Origin: Streptomyces sp. SA15
GTDB taxonomy: Bacteria > Actinomycetota > Actinomycetes > Streptomycetales > Streptomycetaceae
Assembly (NCBI RefSeq): GCF_002291145.1
Contig: NZ_NTGE01000108.1
Location: 1 to 34,546, forward strand
DNA length: 34,546 nt
Direction of reading: 5' to 3'
A program made the translations under genes and the position numbers. Below, in pieces: positions 14,403-22,414 of this stretch (within the stretch, counting starts at the first letter, position 1; each line of letters starts with the position of its first letter). The notes beneath the pieces are model-generated. The model saw only the letters and a list, made by a program, of their open reading frames with translations, was not told the origin of the DNA and did not search any database.

Positions 14403-15404
14403 TCATCTGTGGGCGAGTTTTCTGCGCGCGGATCCTATTCGACGCGCAAGGCGTCTGACGATGAGCGGGAAAAGCACCAGGGTGAACACCGCCACGGCCA
14501 CGGGACCGCCTGACCTACCACCGGCCAGCAGCGCAACCATGCCGAATCCGGTCAGCAACTGGACACCGGCAAAAATATATCTTCGGGACATTTCTGAGCG
14601 GGAATTGAGCGACAAGTACAGCGACGCGAATGAGGCGACGCCGAAGCCCAGCCCAACGATCGCTGTCAGCCAGGAGAGACCTTCGTTCGCGGAATAGCTC
14701 AGGAACGGTCCGAGTGTGAGTGAGGCCAACAACACCTGGAGGCACCACGCGTAGACGACGAGCCCACGAGGGATATGAGGGCCATCCGTGGCAGAAGGTC
14801 TTGCTCCAAATAGAACGGGCGTGGTGCGAGCGCCGTACGAGTAATCGCTCGACAGGTCACGCAATCCGGCGTGCACTCCGTTGATGAACGTGATGAAGAC
14901 GGTAATCGCCACAGCCACCAGCAGAGAATCACGCGTCGCCTCCCCGGCGGCCTGCGCACCGTAATAAGCGAACGCCGCCGCGCCGACTCCTTGGAGAAAA
15001 TCCATGAACGGCGGAACAGGTGTCCGCTTTCCTGCAATATTGTATGCGGCGGTTGAGGCGAAGGCCAGGAAAAGGACCAGGAGACGATCCATGTCGAATC
15101 CCAGGACAATGGGGTCCATGAGGAATGCGAAAACGACGGCCCATACTATGACGGCGAGTGCGACACCGGAACTGATTGTGCCGCTGACGAGCGGTCGACC
15201 GGCCTTTCGAGGATCGCCACGATCGACCTCGATATCCGCCAGATCATTGACGACCGAGAGGATCACATGGAACGGCACGGACATGCAGAGAGCAAAGACG
15301 ATTCGTTGCGGGCGGGTGTCTGTGGCCGTCATAGCACCCAGGATCGGGAGTGCCAGGCTCCACCCGTACAGGGGGAGCCGGAGGAAGCTGGCCAGCATTC
15401 TCAT
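14403..15404 (-). CDS. UbiA family prenyltransferase
   Basis: A 333-aa polytopic membrane enzyme of the UbiA superfamily, which attaches isoprenoid chains to aromatic or other acceptors. The first Asp-rich motif, NDLADIEVDR, is at 53-62, followed by AGRPLVSG as in the family. The second motif, RDLSSDYSYGARTTP (D183, D187), lies at about 182-196. About eight to nine hydrophobic spans can be counted. The acceptor cannot be predicted; menaquinone-type, archaeal-lipid-type and sugar acceptors all exist in this superfamily. The ATG at 15404 has AGGAGG about 13 bases upstream. It starts 29 bp after the STAND gene stop and is clearly co-oriented. Confidence 0.92.
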   Translation of the reverse strand: MRMLASFLRLPLYGWSLALPILGAMTATDTRPQRIVFALCMSVPFHVILSVVNDLADIEVDRGDPRKAGRPLVSGTISSGVALAVIVWAVVFAFLMDPIVLGFDMDRLLVLFLAFASTAAYNIAGKRTPVPPFMDFLQGVGAAAFAYYGAQAAGEATRDSLLVAVAITVFITFINGVHAGLRDLSSDYSYGARTTPVLFGARPSATDGPHIPRGLVVYAWCLQVLLASLTLGPFLSYSANEGLSWLTAIVGLGFGVASFASLYLSLNSRSEMSRRYIFAGVQLLTGFGMVALLAGGRSGGPVAVAVFTLVLFPLIVRRLARRIGSARRKLAHR

Positions 15405-15433
15405 GGTGCCTATGAGATCAACCTCCTAGATAT

Positions 15434-18400
15434 TCATTCCTCCACGGTCCATGCGCCCGGATGGAAGTCATAGTCCCGTGCAAGCCTGAGCAGGATCTGT
15501 GTGTAGCTTTTGGCGAACTGCTTTACAGAATATGACTCATTGAGGCAGCGCAAGGCCGGCTTAGTCAACCGTTCACGCATTATCGGATTGCGTGCGGCCT
15601 GGTAGATGGCGGAATTGAAGAATCCGACCTGGTCGATTATTCGGCGAGTGTTCACCACGTTGACTTTGGATCGTACATTCATGCGAAGATGCCCGCGACC
15701 GGTTTCCTCCAGAAACAGATCCACAGCTTGCGGATGCAGCACGTTCAGTATCGCCAAGGAATCGACGATCTTGGATCCGACTATTCCGCCGACCGAGGCC
15801 GGGACCAGTTGGAACGCGGACAGCGACTGGTCCGGATAGTAGATACCGACGACGCCGAGAGCTTCCACCAGAGCTACCGCAAGGTCGGAATCGCCGCTGG
15901 CTATCGCATCGCGCAAGGAGTTCTCGACCTCGATCATCGGTGCACCGACCTTGCCGCAGGCCAGACCCAGCGGAAGAAGAATGAGATTGAGCGACCGCAT
16001 CGCTCCTGCGTCGCGAGTCACAATGGTGGCGCGATCGTTCTTGAGTAGGTAATCGGTCTGCCATGCGACAAAGGGACGCCAATCGCTGACGGTCGGTGCA
16101 AGCACCCCGAAGGCGATGAGATGCCACAGCCGTGCCCTGGGCGGGAGATTGGTGTACCGCTCGGCAAGGAATTCCTCGAGGTCCTGCAGCGAACGGCTGC
16201 AGTGCGAGGAGAGGACGATGGCCCCGATGACCCGGAGAAAGGCGATGTCCGAACCGAGTAGTTCCGCGAGCAGATCGTATTCTGCACGCAGATCACTGCG
16301 CGGATCCAGAAGGTCGATGGCGCGGCCGAGAAGCTCGCGCGGCTTCTGCCCGCCATGGAAATAGACACTTGGCGATTGCATCGCGTCCACCATGACCGCT
16401 TCGCCCAGCCGTTGCGCGATGGTGTCCGCCGCGACCGAGGTCAGCAGGGCAGCCATGAAGCGATGGTTGAATTTACGGACATGGAGCCTGCGCGTGAGAA
16501 GGTGCCACCAGAGACCATCTGCCCATTGGATGAGCCGGTGGTCGTGCGCAAGATTGATATAGAGAATGATGGTCACATCAGCCAGAAAGGCGAGTCTTCG
16601 TCGAGCGTCCCAGGGCACGTACAAACGAATATCTCGCGCAATCGTCTCTGCGAAACGCATGACAATTTCATGCTCGCCCTGCAACCACTTCAGATAGGCC
16701 ATGTATGCCACCATCCGAGGCAACTCGGAATGGTTGGCCAGAGCCATTTCCTGGAAGAGGTCCTCGGCGGAGAACCCGAGTTGGTAGGCGGCGTTGAGCG
16801 CGATCTGCCGGGTCGTCTCGCGCGAGAGCAGCCGGAGAATCTCATCTTTTCGCAGCCCGGGGCTCATTCTTGACAGAGCGTTCGCGGCGAGTCCGTGAAG
16901 TTGGGGCTCGGACGCCGCTGCGAATGCTTCGATCAGCTTTGTTATTGCTGAACTGCTGTTGGTCTCGATGGCGTGTTCCAGCGCTGCAGTTGCTGTCCGG
17001 AGCATGGAATCGAGTGAGCCGGCCGCTACCTGCGCACGGCGATATCCAGAATTTATCGCCAGATTGTACAGATCGTCGGCCTCCATCATTCCGGCGCCGA
17101 TACCGCTTCTTATGTGCTCCGCCAGATAGTTGAGTCCGTACCGATCTATGCTCTGCCAATCCTCCTCGTCGCCCCCCGGGAAGCTGCGCAAGTAGGATTT
17201 GGCGATTCTTGCGTGAATCTCGCGGGCCGGTGCATGATAGCGGTTCGGTGTCCGGTCCGGAAGCACAGTAACCCCGACGAATTCCGCCATGGAGCTGTGG
17301 AAGAAGCGTACATCAGAATTTTCGGTATGCCTGAAGTCGATGAGCTGTTGCAGTTCGTCGATACGGGTGCTAACCGCCTGAATAGGCCACTCGAGGATTA
17401 CGGCGACCCGTGCGACCGGGATGGGGGCGAGTGCTGCAGACAACAACTCCAGAAGGGGCAGATAATTTTGGAGAATTGCATCGCCCTGACCGTAGTCTCC
17501 GGAGTTCGGAATTAACTGGTCAAGGTAGGAGCTGTAGAGCTGGGAAAGTCCCCCTGGGATGGCAAGGGCCTTGTCGATGTTTCCGGACTTGATCTCATCG
17601 AGCAGATGCCGCGCGTACTGGAAGTTGACATCGGCGGCACTGGCGATCTCTTCCGGCCGCCAATCGTGATCGGCGGGGTTCAGATCTCGTGCTAAACGGC
17701 GTTCCACGAACGAGAGGACATCCTGTCGGCTCTGTGGCGCGATCCCAGCATCCGCGAGGTCGATTATCGCGGTCTGCGTGGGAAATAGGTCACGGATTCT
17801 TCGATCAGTTTTCGCCGATATGAGAACCTTGACATTTCCCGGCAGGTCGGACATGCTGGCGATGAGGTGAGGAATCGACGTCCCACCAGCCGTGAGCGCC
17901 TCGTCCAGGCCGTCCACCAGAATAGCGAAATTCAACTCAGGTGATTCTTCGGCCAGTAGCTCCAGCGGCATCTTGATGGATTCACTGAAACCGTCCATGA
18001 TGGATCTTCCGGTGATCCATAGATGATCGGTATGTATTCCGACTACCTTGCCGAGATTGCTTCCGACATTGATGTCGACTCGGGTCGACGGCGGTGAAGC
18101 GGCCCGGAGTACCGTATGCGCATAGGTGGGTACGGTCGACGCAAGATCCACGGCCAATCGTCTGACATATGACCGTGGGTCGATGCTCGCACCCTCAAGC
18201 CGTCGGCTGCAGAACTGAAATGAGTTCCAACGCTTACGTATGTGGCGCAGTAGCACGCCAGCAGAACCGTCCGGCACTGGACCGGAACCGCTGAGCCATG
18301 CGCACAGCGCGGTCTTTCCGACACCAGGAGGCCCGGTGACGAGCAGGAATTTGTGGCTGCTCCGGTCGTCGAGCCATTCTGCGATCCTGGGGAGAAGCCA

Positions 18401-18472
18401 CTCACGCCCGGTGAACTCACGTGCTATGAAATCTATGTCTGAGGACACCCGTGCTACGCCACCGTGATCCAT
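15434..18472 (-). CDS. STAND-type NTPase, 1012 aa
   Basis: A large signal-transduction ATPase. The N-terminus FTGREWLLPRIAEWL at 20-34 precedes Walker A GPPGVGKT at 47-54. Walker B is ILVDGLDEA at 184-192 (two acidic residues after the Asp, as in NACHT/STAND proteins), and a sensor-1-like segment VKVLISAKTDRR is at 214-225. A winged-helix-like part follows, ending near FFHSSMAEF at about 395-405. The C-terminal 600 residues are helical and look like a degenerate repeat array, the usual ligand-sensing part. There is no N-terminal effector domain: only about 45 residues precede the P-loop, so output probably goes through the three downstream lipid enzymes. The ATG at 18472 has GGAG at a workable distance. 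Confidence 0.9.
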   Translation of the reverse strand: MDHGGVARVSSDIDFIAREFTGREWLLPRIAEWLDDRSSHKFLLVTGPPGVGKTALCAWLSGSGPVPDGSAGVLLRHIRKRWNSFQFCSRRLEGASIDPRSYVRRLAVDLASTVPTYAHTVLRAASPPSTRVDINVGSNLGKVVGIHTDHLWITGRSIMDGFSESIKMPLELLAEESPELNFAILVDGLDEALTAGGTSIPHLIASMSDLPGNVKVLISAKTDRRIRDLFPTQTAIIDLADAGIAPQSRQDVLSFVERRLARDLNPADHDWRPEEIASAADVNFQYARHLLDEIKSGNIDKALAIPGGLSQLYSSYLDQLIPNSGDYGQGDAILQNYLPLLELLSAALAPIPVARVAVILEWPIQAVSTRIDELQQLIDFRHTENSDVRFFHSSMAEFVGVTVLPDRTPNRYHAPAREIHARIAKSYLRSFPGGDEEDWQSIDRYGLNYLAEHIRSGIGAGMMEADDLYNLAINSGYRRAQVAAGSLDSMLRTATAALEHAIETNSSSAITKLIEAFAAASEPQLHGLAANALSRMSPGLRKDEILRLLSRETTRQIALNAAYQLGFSAEDLFQEMALANHSELPRMVAYMAYLKWLQGEHEIVMRFAETIARDIRLYVPWDARRRLAFLADVTIILYINLAHDHRLIQWADGLWWHLLTRRLHVRKFNHRFMAALLTSVAADTIAQRLGEAVMVDAMQSPSVYFHGGQKPRELLGRAIDLLDPRSDLRAEYDLLAELLGSDIAFLRVIGAIVLSSHCSRSLQDLEEFLAERYTNLPPRARLWHLIAFGVLAPTVSDWRPFVAWQTDYLLKNDRATIVTRDAGAMRSLNLILLPLGLACGKVGAPMIEVENSLRDAIASGDSDLAVALVEALGVVGIYYPDQSLSAFQLVPASVGGIVGSKIVDSLAILNVLHPQAVDLFLEETGRGHLRMNVRSKVNVVNTRRIIDQVGFFNSAIYQAARNPIMRERLTKPALRCLNESYSVKQFAKSYTQILLRLARDYDFHPGAWTVEE

Positions 18473-18513
18473 TTCCCCCGTGTCTCCAGCAAGCGTGAGG
18501 TATCGCGTGACGG

Positions 18514-18549
18514 ATTACATCTCAAGGGTCATTGTGCCAGCTGGCGCAA
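18514..18549 (-). promoter_or_regulatory. Candidate operon promoter with upstream palindrome
   Basis: On the minus strand TGTAAT (18519-18514) is a good -10 candidate. An alternative pair is TTGAGA (18525-18520) with GATACC (18504-18499) at 15-bp spacing. Just upstream, 18532-18549 is an 18-bp palindrome with one mismatched pair, TTGtGCCAGCTGGCgCAA, containing a perfect 10-bp core. It lies where a repressor or activator of the STAND operon would bind. Confidence 0.4.
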
Positions 18550-18579
18550 CTGATGCATAGAGAGCAACGCTCCCTCCCG

Positions 18580-18815
18580 TTCCCCGCAACGAAACCCGTT
18601 CGCCAGACAGGCCAGCGCGCTGCAACAGACCCCGGAGCGCTGCTCCTCGCAGAACGCGACAGCCTCCTCATCGGGACCGTGATAGCCGGCTTCACCGGAT
18701 GCGGGCGACGGGTCGACGCCATGGTCCTGGAATCCAACGAACCATCGCGAGGACCACTGGCGGCGCTGGATCAAGCCGCTATGAGCACGGGCATCACCGG
18801 GATGTTTGTGACCTG
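18580..18815 (+). pseudogene. Decayed second copy of the island GNAT with its upstream repeat
   Basis: The region 18580-18622 repeats the upstream sequence of the intact GNAT. The coding remnant reads DPGALLLAERDSLLIGTVIAGF-TG, then jumps to GRRVDAMVLESNE, then to HREDHWRRWIKPL. At least three internal segments are missing. The N-terminal coding part is gone as well. The break after GGCTTCACCGGATG (18688-18701) falls at the same codon position (Phe-Asp-Gly) at which the host GNAT was split. With the intact copy it makes direct repeats around the 12-18.5 kb cargo. Confidence 0.75.
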
Positions 18816-18821
18816 ACAAGA

Positions 18822-19055
18822 TTCGACGGTTGGCGCTGCCCTCTGTACCGGCTCGCGGTACACCCGGACCGCCGCCGACAGGGCATCGGTTCGGCGCTGC
18901 TCGCGGCCGCCGAGGAACGGTTCGTACGGCTCGGCGGGCGCCGCGGGGACGCGATGGTGCTGCAGCGCAACGAGAGCGCGCACCACGCGTGGCTGGCCGC
19001 CGGGTACGCGCCCGAGGAGCACTGGCAGCGCTGGGTCAAGCCCTTCAGCGACTAG
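18822..19055 (+). pseudogene. GNAT acetyltransferase, C-terminal half of the split host gene
   Basis: In-frame from 18822 it reads FDGWRCPLYRLAVHPDRRRQG, with the acetyl-CoA loop, then ALLAAAEERFVRLGGRRGD and EEHWQRWVKPFSD before the stop at 19055. There is no start codon of its own. It is the natural continuation of the N-terminal half that ends at 10250: both meet at TTCGACGG. Codon use is high-GC like the chromosome, unlike the copies within the island. It is very unlikely to make an active enzyme alone because the first two strands and helices of the fold are missing. Confidence 0.88.
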
Positions 19056-19098
19056 GACAGGCAGCGCCGACCGCACACCTTTGCTGATCCTTTACCAT

Positions 19099-19213
19099 TG
19101 GAGGGTCACTCGGTCCTCCATGAAAGGTGTGAGCGTCCGCCCATGGGCGAGCCTCCCAGTACCCGACATCGCGCGTCTGACTGCCCTGTCCGATCCTGGG
19201 AGGGGGTGAACCG
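19099..19213 (+). promoter_or_regulatory. Structured leader that can sequester the CNNM ribosome-binding site
   Basis: Three helices can form: TGGAGG/CCTCCA (19099-19104 with 19115-19120), the palindrome GCCCATGGGC (19139-19148), and CCTCCCAG (19152-19159) with CTGGGAGG (19196-19203). The last covers the GGGAGG ribosome-binding site of the gene starting at 19214. Such an arrangement fits a metal- or ligand-responsive RNA. I could not match it to M-box, yybP-ykoY or another named class. Confidence 0.5.
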
Positions 19214-20548
19214 ATGACAGAAGTGCTGTTGTTGCTGGTGGCCATCCTCCTCTCGCTCGTCTGTGGCGCCTTCGTCGCGGCGGAGTTCTCCCTGACCACC
19301 GTCGAGCGCGGCGAGCTGGAACGGGCCGTGGAGCGCGGCGAGCGGGGCGCGGCCGGGGCCCTGAAGGCCGTACGCAGCCTGACCTTCCAGCTCTCCGGCG
19401 CGCAGCTCGGCATCACGGTCACCAACCTGGTGGTCGGCATGCTCGCCGAGCCCTCGATCGCCGCGCTGATCGCCGGCCCACTGGAGTCGCTCGGTGCCTC
19501 GCGTTCGACGGCGAGCTCCCTCGCGCTGGTGCTGGGTACGGCCCTGTCGACGGTGTTCTTGATGGTCGTCGGCGAACTGGTGCCCAAGAACTGGGCGATC
19601 TCCTCGCCGCTGACCGTGGCCAAGACCGTGGGCAACGCGCAGCGCTGGTTCAGCGCCGCCTTCCGCCCCTTCATCACCCACCTCAACAACACCGCCAACC
19701 ACGCGGTGCGCCGCTTCGGCCTGGATCCCGCCGAGGAGCTGGCCTCCGCGCGCGGGCCGCAGGAGCTGGCGGCGCTGGCCCGGCACTCCGCCCGGGAGGG
19801 CGCTCTGGAGGCGGACACCGCCGAACTGTTCGTACGGACCCTGAACCTCGCCGATCTGACCGCGGAGAACGTGATGACACCGCGCGTGCAGGTCATCGCC
19901 CTGGACGCCCAGGCGACCTGCGAGGACGTGGCGAACGTGACCCGGGCGACGGGCCTGTCCCGGTTCCCGGTCTACCGCGGCAGCCTGGACTCGGTCGTGG
20001 GCACGGCGCACATCAAGGACGTCCTTGCGGTGCCCGCCGAGCGCCGGCACCGCGTCTCCGTCTCCGAGCTGATGCGCGAACCGCTGCTGGTCCCGGAGTC
20101 ACTCACCGTCGACCGGCTGCTCGACCGGCTGTCCGGCAAGCGCACCATGGCCGTCGTCATCGACGAGTACGGCGGTACGGCGGGCGTGGCCACGCTGGAG
20201 GACATCGTCGAGGAGGTCGTCGGCGAGGTGCGCGACGAGCACGACCCGCACGAGACACCCGACCTGGCCCCGGCGGGCAGCGACGACGACGGCCACGCCC
20301 TGTACTCGGCGGACGGCTCCGCCCGCACCGACCAGCTCGCACGCGTCGGCCTCAGGGCTCCCGAGGGGCCGTACGAGACGCTGGCCGGCCTGGTCGCGAC
20401 GGAACTCGGCCGCATACCCGCCGTCGGCGACCGGGTCGAGGTCGCGGGCTGGCGGCTGGACGTGGTGGACGCGTCGGGCCACAGGGCCGCACGCCTGCTG
20501 CTGCGCGCGCCGCTCGACGACGAGATGAAGGACGAGGCGGAGCGATGA
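19214..20548 (+). CDS. CNNM/CorC-type transporter with CBS and CorC_HlyC domains
   Basis: A 444-aa membrane protein of the hemolysin/CNNM family linked to magnesium or other divalent-cation efflux. A DUF21 membrane domain covers about 1-190 (first span LLLLVAILLSLVCGAFVAAEF; GELVPKNWAI near 120). A CBS pair follows: VMTPRVQVIAL from about 220 and the second from about 286 with VVIDEYGGTAGVATLEDIVEEVVGE, the family hallmark. A CorC_HlyC domain ends the protein (about 350-435). The ATG at 19214 has GGGAGGGGG upstream, inside a possible RNA hairpin. The stop overlaps the next gene start (ATGA), so the two family members are coupled and may form a heteromer. Confidence 0.93.
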   Translation: MTEVLLLLVAILLSLVCGAFVAAEFSLTTVERGELERAVERGERGAAGALKAVRSLTFQLSGAQLGITVTNLVVGMLAEPSIAALIAGPLESLGASRSTASSLALVLGTALSTVFLMVVGELVPKNWAISSPLTVAKTVGNAQRWFSAAFRPFITHLNNTANHAVRRFGLDPAEELASARGPQELAALARHSAREGALEADTAELFVRTLNLADLTAENVMTPRVQVIALDAQATCEDVANVTRATGLSRFPVYRGSLDSVVGTAHIKDVLAVPAERRHRVSVSELMREPLLVPESLTVDRLLDRLSGKRTMAVVIDEYGGTAGVATLEDIVEEVVGEVRDEHDPHETPDLAPAGSDDDGHALYSADGSARTDQLARVGLRAPEGPYETLAGLVATELGRIPAVGDRVEVAGWRLDVVDASGHRAARLLLRAPLDDEMKDEAER

Positions 20549-21558
20549 CCACGATCCAGTTGCTGATCGGTCTGGCGACCCTCGTCGTCAACGCCTTCTT
20601 CGTGGGCGCCGAGTTCGCGCTGATCTCCGTGCGCCGCAGCCAGATCGAGCCGTACGCCGAGGAGGGCGACCGGCGCGCGAAGAGCGTGCTGTGGGGTTTG
20701 CAGCACGTCTCCGCGCTGATGGCGGCCGCGCAACTCGGGATCACACTGTGCACGTTGGTGCTGGGTGTGGTCGCGGAGCCGGCGATCGAGCATCTGCTGG
20801 AGCCGGTCTTCCACGCCTTGGGCGTGCCGGAGGGCGCGGGCCACGCGGTGTCCTTCGTGATCGCGCTGACCCTGGCGACGTATCTGCACATGCTGCTCGG
20901 CGAGATGGTGCCGAAGAACATCGCGCTCGCGGAGCCGGTGCGCAGTGCGCTGCTGCTCGGCCCGCCGCTGGTCGCCCTGTCCCGGGCGCTGCGCCCGGTG
21001 ATCTTCACGATCAACGCCTTCGCGAACGCCCTGCTGAAGCTGCTGCGGGTCGAGACCAGGAACGAGGTCGCGGCCACCTTCTCGGACGCCGAGCTGGCCC
21101 GGATCGTACGGGACTCCGGCGAGGCCGGCCTGATCGACGAGCGTGCGCGTGAGCGGCTGCACGACGCGCTGGAGCTGGGGCGCCGGCCCGTGCGGGACGT
21201 GGTGCTTCCGTTGGACCGGGTGGCGTACGTGTACCTGGGCGTCACTCCCGAGCGGCTGGAGGCGCTGTCTGCGGAGTCCGGCTACTCCCGCTTCCCCGTG
21301 GTGGACGAGGGGCGGCGCATCATCGGCTATATGCACGTCAAGGACGCGCTGGACAAGACCCCGCGCGACCTGCCGTTCCTCCTGAAGGACATGCGGCCGA
21401 TCGCCCGGGTGCGGGAGAGCACACCGCTGGACGACGTGCTCACGGCGATGCGCGGCAGCCGTACGCATCTGGCGGCCGTGCTGGGCGCGGACGGGCGGCT
21501 GACGGGTCTGGTGACCATGGAGGACGTGCTGCGGGAGCTGTTCGGACAGCGGGCCTGA
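20545..21558 (+). CDS. Second CNNM/CorC-type protein, lacking the CorC_HlyC domain
   Basis: A 337-aa relative of the previous protein. DUF21 spans about 1-180, with VVNAFFVGAEFALISVRRSQIE at the start and LLGEMVPKNIALAEP near 120. A CBS pair follows from about 215 (VRDVVLPLDRVAYV; SGYSRFPVVDE; second CBS ending LTGLVTMEDVLRELFG). It ends right after the CBS pair, so it lacks the C-terminal CorC_HlyC domain of its partner. Tandem pairs of long and short members are common in actinobacteria. The ATG at 20545 overlaps the previous stop by 4 bp. No further gene is coupled downstream. Confidence 0.93.
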   Translation: MTTIQLLIGLATLVVNAFFVGAEFALISVRRSQIEPYAEEGDRRAKSVLWGLQHVSALMAAAQLGITLCTLVLGVVAEPAIEHLLEPVFHALGVPEGAGHAVSFVIALTLATYLHMLLGEMVPKNIALAEPVRSALLLGPPLVALSRALRPVIFTINAFANALLKLLRVETRNEVAATFSDAELARIVRDSGEAGLIDERARERLHDALELGRRPVRDVVLPLDRVAYVYLGVTPERLEALSAESGYSRFPVVDEGRRIIGYMHVKDALDKTPRDLPFLLKDMRPIARVRESTPLDDVLTAMRGSRTHLAAVLGADGRLTGLVTMEDVLRELFGQRA

Positions 21559-21625
21559 GCCTTCGCGGGAGGCCTCCGGGCCGACCGACCGACGGGTATG
21601 GAACCGGGTTACCATCTCTGTCGCC

Positions 21626-22408
21626 ATGCAGACGAACCCCACTCACACCAGCCTGGTCGCCGTCGGCGACTCCTTCACCGAGGGCATGTCGGACCTGCTG
21701 CCGGACGGCACCTACCGGGGCTGGGCCGACCTGCTCGCCGGGCGGATGGCGGCCCACTCCCCCGGTTTCCGCTACGCGAACCTCGCGGTGCGCGGCAAGC
21801 TGATCGGGCAGATCGTCGCCGAGCAGGTCGAGGTGGCGGCGGCCATGGAGGCGGATGTGATCACGCTGGTGGGCGGGCTCAATGACGCGCTCCGCCCCAA
21901 GTGCGACATGGGACGGGTGCGCGGGCTGCTGACGGAGGCCGTGGAACGGCTCGCCCCGTCCTGCAAGCAGCTGGTGCTGATGCGCAGCCCGGGACGCCAG
22001 GGTCCGGTCCTGGAGCGCTTCCGGCCGCGCATGGAGGAGCTGTTCGCCTGTGTCGACGAGCTCGCCGCGCGGCACGGCGCTGTGGTCGTCGACCTGTACG
22101 GGGCGCCCTCGCTCGGTGATCCCCGGCTGTGGGACGTGGACCGGCTGCATCTGACGGCCGAGGGACACCGGCGGGTCGCGGAGGCGGTGTGGCAGGGCCT
22201 CGGCTACGCACCCGAGGACACCGAGTGGCGCATGCCGCTGCCCCTCACACCGCCGCCCGGTTGGGTCGCCCGCCGCGTCGCGGACGCCCGGTTCGCCCGG
22301 CGGCACCTGCTGCCCTGGATCGGCCGACGGCTGACGGGCCGCTCGTCGGGCGACGGTCTGCCGCCGAAACGGCCCGAGCTGCTGCCGTACGAAGGACCGA
22401 CGGTGTAA
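21626..22408 (+). CDS. SGNH/GDSL hydrolase
   Basis: A 260-aa esterase/lipase-fold enzyme. Block I is GDSFTEG with the nucleophile Ser16, block III is GGLND near 88-92, and block V is DRLHLTAEGH with the catalytic Asp and His around 173-182. No signal peptide is visible, so it is probably cytosolic. The C-terminal 50 residues, rich in Arg and Pro (PPPGWVARRVADARFARRH), are typical of a Streptomyces subgroup. The substrate is unknown. The ATG at 21626 follows a TTACCAT-like -10 sequence closely and has no strong ribosome-binding site. The next gene begins 6 bp after the stop. Confidence 0.92.
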   Translation: MQTNPTHTSLVAVGDSFTEGMSDLLPDGTYRGWADLLAGRMAAHSPGFRYANLAVRGKLIGQIVAEQVEVAAAMEADVITLVGGLNDALRPKCDMGRVRGLLTEAVERLAPSCKQLVLMRSPGRQGPVLERFRPRMEELFACVDELAARHGAVVVDLYGAPSLGDPRLWDVDRLHLTAEGHRRVAEAVWQGLGYAPEDTEWRMPLPLTPPPGWVARRVADARFARRHLLPWIGRRLTGRSSGDGLPPKRPELLPYEGPTV

Positions 22409-22414
22409 CCCGTC

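Larger units (their letters stand above)
10240..18832. mobile_element. Genomic island inserted in a GNAT gene
   Basis: The ends share an 11-bp near-identical sequence: TTCGACGGCTG at 10240-10250 and TTCGACGGTTG at 18822-18832. Removing what lies between joins VIAG-FDGWRCPLYRLAVHP and restores a normal GNAT reading frame across the junction. The interior is less GC-rich than the flanks (one line at 17041-17100 counts as 31 of 60 G+C). It contains accessory genes: a hypothetical, a second GNAT, an unknown small protein, and the STAND/UbiA/desaturase/patatin operon. No integrase, transposase or tRNA is visible, so the mechanism may be homologous or short-homology recombination, or mobilisation in trans. 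Confidence 0.75.

Noticed and set aside
10240..18832. Integrative plasmid or prophage
   Set aside because: No integrase, replication, transfer or phage structural gene and no tRNA target is visible.
19099..19213. M-box or yybP-ykoY riboswitch
   Set aside because: The helices are suggestive, but conserved core sequences of these classes were not found by eye, so no class name was given.
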